Positions 1-10,079 of a stretch of DNA of 22,500 bases are shown piece after piece. Each line of letters opens with the position of its first letter. The first letter of the stretch is position 1. Source of the stretch: Dictyostelium firmibasis (Eukaryota > Evosea > Eumycetozoa > Dictyosteliales > Dictyosteliaceae). The DNA lies in assembly GCA_036169595.1 (NCBI GenBank), contig CM069768.1:3590001-3612500 (forward strand). Reading direction: 5' to 3'. A program made the translations under genes and the position numbers. Under the pieces are notes generated by a model. The model worked only from the letters and a program-made list of their open reading frames with translations, was not told the DNA's origin and made no database searches.

Positions 1-193
1 AAAAAAAAAAAAAAAATCAAAAAAAAAAAAATTTTATTTTCATATTTTAAATTAATTATTTATTTGGTTTCTTTTTAAAAAGAAAAAAAATAAAAATAAA
101 AATAAAATAAAAATAAAATTAATAAAACAAAATAAATAGTAATAATAACATAATAATAATAATAATAATAATAACAATAATAATAATAATAAA

Positions 194-2243
194 ATGTTAG
201 ATAGCTTTACAATTTTAACAAAAGGTGGAATTGTACTTTGGTCAAAAGAATTTGCAAAGATTAAAGGCTCACCAATTAATTCATTAATTAAAAAGGTTTT
301 ATTAGAGGAAAGAAGCGCTGAAACCTCTTTTCAAATCGATAGTTATTCATTAAAATGGACATTTTCAAATGAATTTGATTTAATATTTGTTGTATGTAAA
401 AATAAAAATTGAATAAAAACTATATACAATTTTGAGAAAATTACTAACTTTATTATTTTTTTTATTATTATCATCATTATTGGTATCCGAAAAATAAAAT
501 AAAATAAAATAAATAAAATTAAAGGTTGTTTATCAAAAAATATTCACATTATTATATATTGAAGAACTATTAACAACAGTAAAGAAAAGATTTATTAAAA
601 TGTATAAAGATTTATTATTAACATTAAAAGAATCATCAGATTTTATTATTGTTGATAAATTTGAAGGATTTGATTTCGAAGTGATTTTAGAAGAAGTTGA
701 AACCAGATCAAAACTACAACAAACCTCAATTTCAACACCAAAGAAATATGAAGATACAGACAAAGGTAAATTAGTAAAAGATCAAAAGAATGAAAGAGCA
801 ATTAAAGAGGGTAGAGCTGAAAAAGTTAAAAGAAAAGAACAAGAAAAGAAAGAAAAAGCAGAAAGAAGAAAACAAAATAAATTAAATAATATAAATGAAG
901 ATATTAGTAGTAGTGAGGAAGATGACGACAACGAGAGTGATAGTGAAACATCTTCAGAAGAAAATAGCAATGGTGCAACTAAAAATCAACAAACAAATGA
1001 AGATGTGGCAAGAATTGAAAATAGTGATGATGAAGATGAAGATATCATAAATAATAGAAATAAATTAATAGCAGCAAAAGCAAAGAAATCACCAGGTGGT
1101 TATAAAAAGAAAGTTAAAGATACACCAGAGAAACAATCATCATCAACAGGAAAGAAAGCAAGAACTTGGGATGATGGTAAATTATCTAAAAAAGAATTAG
1201 ATGGATTAAATAAATCAAGTAGCAGTGGTAGCGCAGAGGTAGTAAGAGAAAAGATTCAAAAATTCAATATCGACATGGAGGTATCATCCGACGAAGAGGA
1301 AGAATCGAAACCAGTCAGTGGATTTATGAAATATTTCAATGTTCTCACTGGTAACAGAGTTATAGATAACCTAGATTTGGAGCCAATTTTAGCAGATTTT
1401 AAATTACATTTAACCAAAAAAAATGTGGCACCAGACATTGCCGATAAGATTGTCCAATCTATTGGCACAGGTTTAGAAGGCAAGAAATTAGCTACATTCC
1501 AAGGTGTTACATCGGTGGTTAAACAACAAATGGAAGATACAATCACCAGAATCTTAACACCAAAGAGAAATATTGATATCCTAAGAGAGGTACAAGCAGT
1601 CAAAGGTAAACGTCCATATACCATTGTTTTCAGTGGTGTAAATGGTGTTGGTAAGAGTACAAATTTGGCAAAGGTTTGCTATTGGTTGACTGCAAATGGC
1701 TATAAATGTATGTTGGCTGCATGCGATACTTTTAGATCGGGTGCAATCGAACAATTGAAAACTCATGCTGATCGTTTGAATGTTCATCTCTTTGAGAGAG
1801 GCTATAGTAAAGATGCTGCATCTGTAGCTCAAGATGCAATTGCCTTTGCCAAAGACACAGGTTATGATGTTGTATTGATTGATACTACTGGTCGTATGCA
1901 AAACAATGAGCCACTAATGAAAGCTCTCTCAAAATTGGTCAATCAAAACAATGTCGATTTGGTTTTGTTTGTTGGTGAAGCTTTGGTTGGTAACGATGGT
2001 GTTGATCAATTAACAAAATTCGATAAATCCCTCTCACTCTTGGCAAATACAACTCAAACTCATATTCGTACAATTGATGGTATCATCCTCACTAAATTCG
2101 ATACAATCGATGATAAAGTTGGTGCCGCTATTTCTATGGTTTATTCAACTGGTCATCCAATCATATTTTTAGGTACCGGCCAAAATTATACTGATTTAAA
2201 GAGAATGAATATAAAGTCTGTTGTTAAATCATTATTACATTAA
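194..2243 (+). CDS. srpR: Signal recognition particle receptor subunit alpha
   Basis: Two exons, 194-391 and 525-2243, joined in phase 0 across a 133-bp intron (donor GTATGT, acceptor AAAG), give 638 residues, about the length of animal SR-alpha. The protein is the GTPase half of the SRP receptor. It binds SR-beta at the ER membrane and docks SRP-ribosome complexes. The N-terminal SRX (longin-like) domain starts [16 protein letters not shown] and runs across the junction (FDLIFV then [16 protein letters not shown]). A long Lys/Glu/Ser-rich charged linker follows, roughly residues 90-320. The C-terminal NG GTPase domain has P-loop GVNGVGKST (437-445), [17 protein letters not shown] (519-524), TKFD (589-592) and the closing [11 protein letters not shown]. 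The poly-A/TAA-rich leader before the ATG is typical for this genome. Exon 1 alone would read to a stop at 410-412, but only the spliced form restores the conserved SRX sequence. Confidence 0.96.
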
Positions 2244-2480
2244 AGGTAAAAAAAAAAAAAAAAAAAAAAAAAGTAATAAAAAAAAAAAGTAAAAAAACTT
2301 TTAATTTATAAGACAATTAAATAAATAATTAAAAAAAAAAAATCAACTTGTATTCATAATAATAGTAATAATAATAATAATAATAGTAGTATCATACTCA
2401 TACTACGTTTATATTTTTAAATTATTTTTATATATTTTTTTTTTATTTTATTTTTTTATTAATTTATTTTGAAAATGAAT

Positions 2481-2948
2481 TTACTTTTGCAAATTGAGAC
2501 CAAGACCAAATTTGTAATCTTGAGTAAAGTAATTAAGGGAGGCAGAAATATTAATTTTAGTTATTTGATTGATCAATTGATCGTAAGAACCAAAGATTGA
2601 ACCATTGGAGTCTGCTCTGAATTTGAGAAGACTTTGTTGGAAAGCGTATCTAGCACCAAATGAATATTCAGACATGATTTTAGCTTCTTGAGTAATACCC
2701 ATAACTAAATCAGTACCAATATGTAAATTTTTATGTCTATAAACATAAGAAGATTCAATTTGACCAGTATTTCCCATTATAAATGAGAAAGTTGATTTTG
2801 GATTATTTACAAAAAATTGGAGTTGGTTAATTGATTGTCCATGATTACCCAAATAAGTATGTTCAATACCAAAAGTAAATTTCTTTGTAATTGATGTTAT
2901 AAATGAAAATCCTTTAGTATTTTCACTATCAGCTTTAAACTATTATTA

Positions 2949-2979
<31 letters not shown>

Positions 2980-3659
2980 TTCAATTTGTTATTGATTATT
3001 GATTCATTGATTCATTGATTCATTGATTTTAATTCATCAATAGGTAATAAAATGGATAAAATTTTATAATTAATAAAAATTTATTGATTTCCAATAACCA
3101 AATATAAAAGTAAACTTACGCATAAATTCATGAATGGGAATCTAAATTCCAATTCACTTGCTAAATTTGATTTAAGAGTTTTATCCATCTAAATTTGATT
3201 TTTTTTTTTTTTAAATTAGAATTAATTAATGAATAAAAAAAATAAAAAAACAAAAAAATTAAAATGATGGATAGATTGATTATTGACAGATAGGATATAA
3301 AAAAAAATGTGAATGTGAGAAAAATGATTATATAAAAACTTTACCATATTTGAGAGTGAAACTCTAATGGAGTTATTATAGAATGCTTGATCAAATCTAC
3401 CAAGTATTCTTCTTTCGCTATCAACCTTAGCATATAAAAGAGTAGAGTCCTTACTGAACATGTATTGGTTGGAATATTTTGGTGTACGGCTATTTTCATT
3501 TGGTGTGTAAACATTGAATGAATGTGTAGTATCAAAGAATGGTGAAATTTTGAAGTTGAAGTCAACTTTGCCACCTTCATAAATATCATCATTAATTAAA
3601 CCTATAATGTTTATTTTTTTTGATTTATATTAATAATTATATAGCTATTTTGTATGATG

Positions 3660-3690
<31 letters not shown>

Positions 3691-3897
3691 GATTTTTGTG
3701 AAAATGAGGGTGTGTTATGTGTGTGGTATTTATTTAAATTTACCTTTAACTTCACTAATGATTTCTTCAGCTTTACCTGGGTATGGTAAAGTTTTAAGGA
3801 ATGGAATTTTATTAAATAGAAAAGATTTGAAGAAGTTTGGCTTTTCAGTGACTTCTTGTTCGTCAATTAATGAGTTATTATCTGCTGTTGCTTCCAT
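2481..3897 (-). CDS. tomm40: Tom40, mitochondrial outer-membrane import channel (four exons; one-base frame problem in exon 3)
   Basis: Exons on the minus strand: 3897-3744, 3601-3345, about 3190-3120, and 2939-2481. Tom40 is the beta-barrel pore of the TOM complex. Exon 1 gives a short N-terminal region starting MEATADNNSLIDEQEV. Exon 2 carries the first strands (FKISPFFDTTHSFN, AKVDSERRILGRFDQAF). Exon 4 carries the conserved end (FRADSNGSIFGSYDQ, then NYFTQDYKFGLGLNLQK), matching the family's VDSN and NDYKFGFGL signatures. All splice sites are GT-AG. Exon 3, as written, has a stop in all three frames from its first acceptor. One extra A in the A6 run at 3184-3179 would restore a frame ending in ASELEFRFPFMNLC and agree in phase with exons 2 and 4, giving about 313 residues. 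VDAC is the alternative beta-barrel, but the C-terminal motif favours Tom40. Confidence 0.85.
2998..3029. repeat. 8-bp tandem repeat in tomm40 intron 3
   Basis: Four tandem copies of ATTGATTC (the last is ATTGATTT) lie inside the 180-bp third intron of tomm40 (2940-3119). This is a simple microsatellite-like run with no sign of function. Confidence 0.8.
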
Positions 3898-4308
3898 ATC
3901 TTTATGCGTATTATTTTTAAAAGTTTCCTTTCACTTAAAACTGCAAATTACTAATTAGTTGATTGTATAAGAACAAATTAAATAATTCACAACCAAATAA
4001 TAAAAAAAAAAAAAAAAAAAAAATTGAAATGGATGCGCACGACTAAATTCGTAAAAAAAAAAAAAAAACTGAAAAAAATTTTAAAAAATAATTTTTTTTC
4101 ATTTTTTTTTTTTTTTTTAACACGAAGGGATTAAGCGACTTGTTTAGTGTTAAAACTTTTTTTTTTTTAACTTCCAAATTTCATTAACATTTAATCAAAA
4201 AAAATAAAAAATAAAAAAAAAAATAAAAATATATAAAAAATAAAATAAATAAAAAAAAAAAAAAAAAAAAAATTAGAAATAAATTTAATATTTTATTTAC
4301 AATTTTTA
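3898..4308. other. Intergenic region: tomm40 upstream, nubp2 downstream
   Basis: No gene is visible. The stretch is mainly A and T homopolymers. It serves as the 5' region of tomm40 and the 3' region of nubp2, both on the minus strand. Two patches with clearly higher G+C stand out: about 4028-4052 (containing the palindrome TGCGCA) and the inverted repeat at 4115-4155. Confidence 0.7.
4115..4155. promoter_or_regulatory. 9-bp perfect inverted repeat upstream of tomm40
   Basis: TTTTAACAC (4115-4123) is exactly complementary to GTGTTAAAA (4147-4155), with a 23-base spacer that is unusually G/C-containing for this DNA. It lies about 220-260 bp upstream of the tomm40 start codon. It could be a protein-binding site or an RNA hairpin. 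No family is recognised, so the functional type is a guess. Confidence 0.35.
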
Positions 4309-5350
4309 TTAATTAGTTGTATTTGGTTTTAAACTAAAATTATCAACAAATGATTTTAAGGCAGCCAAAGTCGATGAATTTGGATACTCTGTAAAGTAAT
4401 TGATTCCTCTTTCTGAACAAATTGATAAATTTGGATCGATTGGTAATTTACCTAAAAATTTAATATTACATTGTTCTGCTAATAATTTACCACCTTCTGA
4501 TGAAAATATATTTGTGCATTCCTTTATTAAATATTATTTATTATTTATTATTAATTTTTTTTTTAATGACCAAAGAAAATTAGAATTTTTTTTTTATTTA
4601 TAGTGGTAGTTGAAATCATTTTATATATAAAATACTTACAGAACAATGTGGACAAACATAACCACTCATATTTTCAACAATACCAATGATTGGTAATTTC
4701 ATAGTATTACAAAAACTAATTTCTTTTTTAACGTCAGAGATTGAAACGGCTTGTGGTGTAGTTACTAAAATTGCACCATCTGGGTTATGTTTTAATAATT
4801 CCTCTGTCACTGATATATGTTCATCAGATGTACCAGGAGGTGTATCAATAATAAGGAAATCAATTTCACCCCAATTAACATCATCTATAAATTGTTTAAT
4901 CATTGCTAAGAAATCAAAAAAAAAAAAATTATTGATATATTATTAATAATTGTTTATAAATTAATAATAATAATAAATCAAATTATGCATATATATATAC
5001 ATAGATTTTATCATGAGATTGAAAAAAAAAAAAATGAACATACAATTTTTTTTTGGACCTCTCCAAATTACAGGAGTATCTTTATCACCTAATAAAAATT
5101 GAATTGAAATTACACCTAATTTTTGAGATTCATCTGTATAGACTGGTACCCAACCTTTGGTTGATTTATGAACATCTTTTGATTCTAATCCTAACATTTT
5201 TGGTATTGATGGTCCACATAAATCTACATCTAATAATCCAACTCTATATCCAATATGTGATAAATATAATGCTAATTGTGATGATACTGTCGATTTACCA
5301 ACTCCACCTTTACCTGACAATACTAATAACTTATGTTTAATTTTATCCAT
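4309..5350 (-). CDS. nubp2: Cytosolic Fe-S cluster assembly ATPase, NUBP2/Cfd1 type
   Basis: Three exons, 5350-5044, 4905-4640 and 4521-4309, give 261 residues, typical for NUBP2/Cfd1. Introns are phase 1 (donor GTATGT, acceptor TTAG) and phase 0 (donor GTAAGT, acceptor AAAG). This Mrp/NBP35-family P-loop ATPase forms a scaffold with NUBP1 that assembles 4Fe-4S clusters for cytosolic and nuclear proteins. Visible motifs are the deviant Walker [10 protein letters not shown] (13-21), [37 protein letters not shown], and the bridging-cluster cysteines CPHCSEC (187-193) in exon 2 and the start of exon 3. The N-terminal four-cysteine extension that marks NUBP1/Nbp35 is absent, which is why NUBP2 is chosen. 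No mitochondrial targeting extension is seen, arguing against Ind1/NUBPL. Confidence 0.95.
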
Positions 5351-5502
5351 TCTATTGTGTATGTTTTTATTTTTCTTTTTATTTTATTTCTCTTTTTTTT
5401 AATTATTTATTAATATTGTTATATTTATTAAAAAAAAAAAATATCCAGAAATAATTCGTTTTTCTTGTATTAATTAAAATGAAGGTTTTGAAAAAAAATT
5501 TG

Positions 5503-5538
<36 letters not shown>

Positions 5539-5861
5539 AAAAATTATTTGTTGTCAAATTCAAATTAAAAAAAAATTAAAAATTAAAAAAAGAATTCGGG
5601 AAAAGATTCTAAACGAATCTTATTAAAGATTATTAAAAAAAAAAAAAAATAAATAATAGAAAATATAGATAAAAAAAAAAAAAAAAAGTAAAGATTGAAT
5701 AGAAGTTTAGAGATATTTTTTTTTTTATCAATAAAAAATTAATAAAACAAAAATAGCGAATATTAAAAATAATATGATTTACCTAAAACCCACACACAAT
5801 TTTTCCCCAACACACACCTTTATTACAAATAAATAATAAATAAATTGTGGGTTAAATTTAA

Positions 5862-5904
<43 letters not shown>

Positions 5905-6079
5905 TTTTTTTTTTATCTTTTTTTTTTTTATTTTAATATTTATTTTTTTTTTATTTTATTATTATTATTATAAAATAAAAATACCAATACTTCCAAATAT
6001 ATATAAAATAATAATTCATTTGAATATTATTAAAACAGTTTTCTATTTGTTATTATAAAATTTTGATATAAAATAAATT
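5351..6079. other. Divergent intergenic region between nubp2 and the GPI-anchored cysteine-rich gene
   Basis: This 729-bp stretch contains no gene. It holds long A runs, a run of 39 T at 5865-5903, a 7-bp inverted repeat AAGATTC/GAATCTT at 5603-5621, and a CA/GT-rich cluster at 5787-5853. It must contain promoters for both flanking genes, since they diverge from it. Confidence 0.75.
5787..5853. promoter_or_regulatory. CA/GT-rich G-box-like cluster upstream of the cysteine-rich gene
   Basis: AACCCACACACAA (5787-5799), CCCCAACACACACC just after it, and TTGTGGGTT (5845-5853) form a cluster, the last in inverted orientation to the first. Such CA/GT-rich elements resemble the G-boxes/CA-rich elements bound by the Dictyostelium factor GBF upstream of genes expressed after aggregation. 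The cluster is about 230-290 bp upstream of the start codon at 6080. TTGTGGGT read on the minus strand also fits the DUSE consensus of small-RNA genes, but no RNA-like sequence follows it. Confidence 0.4.
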
Positions 6080-7220
6080 ATGAAAACAATAATATATATT
6101 TTAATTATTTTAACATTTAATAAAACATTATTATTATTAATTAATTGTCAACAAATTGAACCAAATTGTTTTAAATGTCTAAAAGAAGGTGAAGAATGTG
6201 TTCCAGATGGATTTAAAATTGGTTCATGTTCAAATGGTTTAGTATGTGGATCTGATCCAAACAATGAATTTGAAAAGTATTCATGTATTGAACCAAAAAG
6301 ATATGGTGAACCATGTGTAGATAGTTCAGTATGTGATATTGGTCTATTATGTTCGCCAGAAACCAATCAATGTGATAATATTAAATTTGCAAGTATTGGA
6401 GAGCTTTGCTCAAGGGATTTGGATTGTTCAGAGAATATTGATAAAGTTTCATGTATTGATGGTTATTGTAAATCAAAATCTAATAAATGTACATCAGATA
6501 ATGAATGTCAAGGTGGATTCGCATGTATTGATTCAGAATGTATTTTTGCAATCCAATTGAACCAATCATGCTCAGGTTCAAGTGTTGCTTGTGATTCTCT
6601 TGCATTTTGTTCAGAATCTACACAATTATGTTCATTACCATATAGTTTAAATTTAAATGATTCTTGTACTTTTAATGATGATTTCGATTATCAATGTAAA
6701 CCAAACTTAACTGTAATGTATAAAAAAAAAAAAAATTAAAAATTTGTGTAAATATATTAATATACTATTTTTTTTTTTTAATTAGTGTTCAAAAAAAGGA
6801 AACTGTATTGAATCATTAAATGGTTCTAGTTCAACTAGTGGTAGTAATGAAACTAACAAAGAAGAGAAATGCTCAATGAAATCATGTGGTATTGGTAAAT
6901 ATTGTGATTGTGATAGTGGTAAATGTTTAAATGATGCCTATGATCATTTTGAACATCTTATGAGTAAAACTGAATGTATCATTAAAAATAGATGTAGAAT
7001 GGTTGAGAATCTTTATTCAAGATCATCATGCTTCACTAAACATTGTAAATATATTGATATTGAAATTCATAAAACAAATCTATGTAAAAATACAATCTTC
7101 ACTGTAACCTATAGAGATATTGACCAACAACAATACCAAAGTAATTCCATAAAATTATCAATATCTTTATTTACTGTATTATTATTATTATTATTATTAT
7201 CAATTGTAATAATTGGTTAA
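6080..7220 (+). CDS. Secreted cysteine-rich protein with probable GPI anchor
   Basis: Exons 6080-6712 and 6786-7220, joined in phase 0 across a 73-bp intron (donor GTAATG, acceptor TTAG), give 355 residues. A hydrophobic signal peptide occupies about residues 1-24. It is followed by many cysteines in repeated short modules (GEECVPDGFKIGSCSNGLVC, GEPCVDSSVCDIGLLC, GELCSRDLDC, NECQGGFAC), spaced roughly as in Dickkopf/EGF-like secreted proteins. After a Ser/Asn-rich stretch come CGIGKYCDCDSGKC and a less repetitive cysteine region. The end is a hydrophobic Leu-rich tail with no charged residues after it, typical of a GPI-attachment signal. I infer a cell-surface adhesion or signalling role. No specific family member is recognised. 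The CA/GT-rich upstream region suggests developmental expression. Confidence 0.88.
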
Positions 7221-7295
7221 ATATTAATAAAAAGAGATTAAAATTAAAAAAAAAAAAAAAAAGAAAAACTTTTACTTTTTTAGTTTTTGCGATGT

Positions 7296-7331
<36 letters not shown>

Positions 7332-7438
7332 TAATCAATAATTTTTATTTATTTTTTATTTTTATTTTATTTTTTTTTTATTTTTTTTTTTAATCAGAAA
7401 TTGAAAAACCAAAAAACCCCAAAAAATAATTAACAATA

Positions 7439-7793
7439 ATGGAAAATGAAGAGGAAGGTTATTTATATGAAGAAGATGTATTACCAATTTTTTTAAAATT
7501 TTCAACCACGCCAATTAAAGAACAAATAAAGTGTGAATATGAACAAAAGATATTAAGAGTTAAAAAAGAATTTTATTTGTCTGGTAATAAGAAAAAAGAA
7601 TTGGCGGAATGGTATTTAGAGTTTATTGAAAATCAGACAGATAAATTCTTAATTGAGGAGGATTCATTCAATTTCTCTGCTATACCAGTTATGTATTTAG
7701 ATACACCACCTTCCTCAATGACTGAAATTGACAGAGATTTAATTATAGTTAGAAAACATATGGATAATTTATCATTCACTAAAAAAGATAATC

Positions 7794-7834
<41 letters not shown>

Positions 7835-8024
7835 CCAAAACAACATAGCACATTAATTTATAATAAATTAGTATCACAGTTAATTAATCAGGTTCATAGA
7901 TTGATTGATATATTTATTAAAGAAAGTCTATGTATATTATATAATGAATTATCTGATTTATCAGATCAATATTCAATTGATATTTATTTAAATAATCCTA
8001 TTGTACCATTAGATCCTATTGTTC

Positions 8025-8105
<81 letters not shown>

Positions 8106-8494
8106 CAACTGAACAAACCAAAATATATAATACTATGATACTAAATAAAGAATTCAATTTTAAAGAATTTCAAAATAATTGTAAACAAATTATAAAAAGA
8201 ATTCAAAGAAAACAACAAAAACAACAAAATAAAGTGGAAACAATTAATTTTTCACCACTCATTGAGTTATTAAAGGATACTAATCATTTAAATAAAATGC
8301 AACAATATGACAAAGATTTCTTTTCAATGGATCATTCAATTTTATCAGCTGACGATCCTGTAGTTGGAGTAATTGGTTTTGTTTTGAATAGATTACATAG
8401 ATTGGAGAATGAATTAAAAACGATCCAACAACATTGGAATTCAACATCAATTAATAGTTATAATCAAAATTATCAAACATCACTACGTAGATAA
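7439..8494 (+). CDS. Unrecognised poly-glutamine protein
   Basis: A single exon of 351 residues. The start is chosen at the first ATG, in an AATAATG context after a T-rich leader. I do not recognise the protein. It has an acidic N-terminus (MENEEEGYLYEEDVLPIFLK) and a predicted helical segment with many Lys/Glu (about residues 25-65). Pure glutamine tracts of 14 and 27 residues interrupt helical stretches such as LVSQLINQVHRLIDIFIKES, and a conserved-looking C-terminal helix contains VVGVIGFVLNRLHRLENELK. No signal peptide or membrane segment is seen, so it is probably cytosolic or nuclear. The non-repetitive parts use ordinary codons and look like folded protein rather than low-complexity filler. 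It lies 218 bp downstream of the GPI-anchored gene. Confidence 0.85.
7793..7834 (+). repeat. Pure CAA tract, 14 glutamine codons
   Basis: Uninterrupted CAA trinucleotide repeat, in frame in the poly-Gln gene. Confidence 0.95.
8024..8104 (+). repeat. Pure CAA tract, 27 glutamine codons
   Basis: Uninterrupted CAA repeat of 81 bp, the second and longer tract in the same gene. Purity suggests recent expansion and likely length variation between strains. Confidence 0.95.
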
Positions 8495-8677
8495 AAAAAA
8501 AAAAATTTAAATCGAAAAAAAAAAAAAAAAATACTTAAACACCCAAAAACTAGTAATAATAATAAACTAATATTTTATTCAAATAAAAAAAACCACCCCA
8601 AAAAATATGGGTGTGTATAACCTATTTTTCTTCTTTTTTTTTTTTTTTTTTCTTCCTTTTTTTTTTTGTTCTGACTG

Positions 8678-9324
8678 CTATTGTTTTAATTGTTGTGGAA
8701 CGAAAATATAATTTGTATTTTTAATTTGGGTAAATTGTTGTGGTGGAGTTGGAGGTGGAGTTGGGGGAGGGGTTGGTTGTGGTGGAGGTGTTAATATTGT
8801 TTGTAAAATATCATTACCATTAACAACATTATTATTGATTTCGTTGTTATTGTTGGAATTATTTAAAATAAAAGGATTTTCGTTAAAGTTGAAATTATGA
8901 TCATAATGTACATAGTTAAAGAAAAAGTCAGATATATTTGATTCATTGTGGGAGAAATAAGAAAAATTTGGGTCAGAATTTTCAAAAAACCTATTTCTAT
9001 TTACTACAATATTTAAAGATGATGATAAAGGTGGTGGAGAAATTGCATTTTGTTGTTTTAAATTTTGTTGAAGTTGTGGATTTTGAAAATAATGGTGATA
9101 ATGGGAATGATGATGAAATGAAGGTTTTGGTGTAATTGGTGTTTGAGATTCAAAATTTATATTTGAATAATCATTTATATCTTTCTTTTCCATATCATCT
9201 CTTTGTATCATTAAAAGTTTATTCGATGGTGTTGGTGATGATGTACAATTGGTGTTTGTTATATTGGTAATAGTAGCTGCTTGATCAGGTTGTGAAAATA
9301 CATTATTATTATTATTATTATTAC

Positions 9325-9409
<85 letters not shown>

Positions 9410-9568
9410 TTTATTATTGTAGGTATTAATATTAAAATTGTTTATTTTAGTGTAATTATTATTGTTATCATTGGCAACTGTGGGTTTGAAAAAAAATTTA
9501 GAATCAATTGGGTTCATATACATAATATCTTTATCAATATTATTATTGTCATTATTAATATTGTTCAT
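8678..9568 (-). CDS. Unrecognised asparagine-rich protein
   Basis: A single exon of 296 residues on the minus strand, not recognised. The N-terminus is Asn/Asp-rich, followed by a near-pure asparagine tract (about 40 residues, encoded around 9301-9418 and read on the plus strand as ATT repeats). A Ser/Pro/His region follows (PSFHHHSHYHHYF), then an aromatic/Asn segment (FFNYVHYDHNFNFNENPF). The C-terminal part is Pro/Thr-rich (PPPQPTPPPTPPPTPPQQF). No domain, signal peptide or membrane segment is seen. The stop is TAG, whereas every other gene here ends in TAA. Such composition is common in Dictyostelium nuclear and regulatory proteins, but that is weak evidence of function. It could be poorly expressed or lineage-specific. 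The open frame on its own is long and free of stops. Confidence 0.7.
9301..9418 (-). repeat. AAT/AAC triplet tract encoding poly-asparagine
   Basis: Long trinucleotide run, read as ATT on the plus strand, interrupted by a few serine or lysine codons, in frame within the asparagine-rich gene. Confidence 0.9.
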
Positions 9569-10079
9569 TTTTTTTTTTTTTATTATTTTTTTATATTTAT
9601 TATTGTTATTTTATTTTATTTATTTTTTGTATACACAATAACCCTTTATTTATTTAATTTTAAAAAACAAAAAAAAAAATTAAAAAAAAAATTTTAATTA
9701 AAATCCAAATTTAATATAAAAAAATATTTAAAAAAAATAATAAAAAAAAAAATTAAATTAAAATAAAAATAAATTAATATAACAATCACTCTCACACAAA
9801 AAAAAAAAAAAATTTAATTCAATTTCTTATAAATTATTAGAAAAAAAATAAAAATATTTGAAGTAGACATATATATATATATATATAAAATGTCTGTGTC
9901 ATCAATCAAAAGAAAATTAAATTTAAAATTAAAATTAAAATTAAAATTAAATAAAATAAAAAAATAAAAAATAAAAAATAAAAAAAAAAATATGAAAAAA
10001 AAAATTTTAAAAAAAAAAACGAAAACTTCCATTCCCACCCCACATATATACAATATACACTCATTTAAAAAAAAAAACA
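9569..10079. other. Divergent intergenic region between the Asn-rich gene and mphosph6
   Basis: This 511-bp stretch holds A/T homopolymers, a TA dinucleotide run near 9870-9886, and a hexanucleotide (AAAATT) run near 9914-9949. That run falls within a 25-codon ORF at 9890-9967. A short CA-rich patch (CCCACCCCACA, about 10034-10044) lies close to the mphosph6 start. No other structure is seen. Confidence 0.7.

Noticed and set aside
2697-2704. ACCCATAA matching the DUSE consensus
   Set aside because: It lies within the coding sequence of tomm40 exon 4 and has no RNA-like sequence after it.
3620-3958. Plus-strand ORF of 112 codons
   Set aside because: It is antisense to tomm40 exon 1 and includes a long T run; the minus-strand exons explain the region.
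5603-5621. AAGATTC/GAATCTT short hairpin
   Set aside because: A 7-bp stem in a 730-bp A/T-rich region can occur by chance and has no supporting context.
5845-5852. DUSE-like motif (ACCCACAA on the minus strand) as a small-RNA promoter
   Set aside because: No G/C-containing or structured RNA-like sequence lies about 60 bases downstream; it fits the CA/GT box cluster better.
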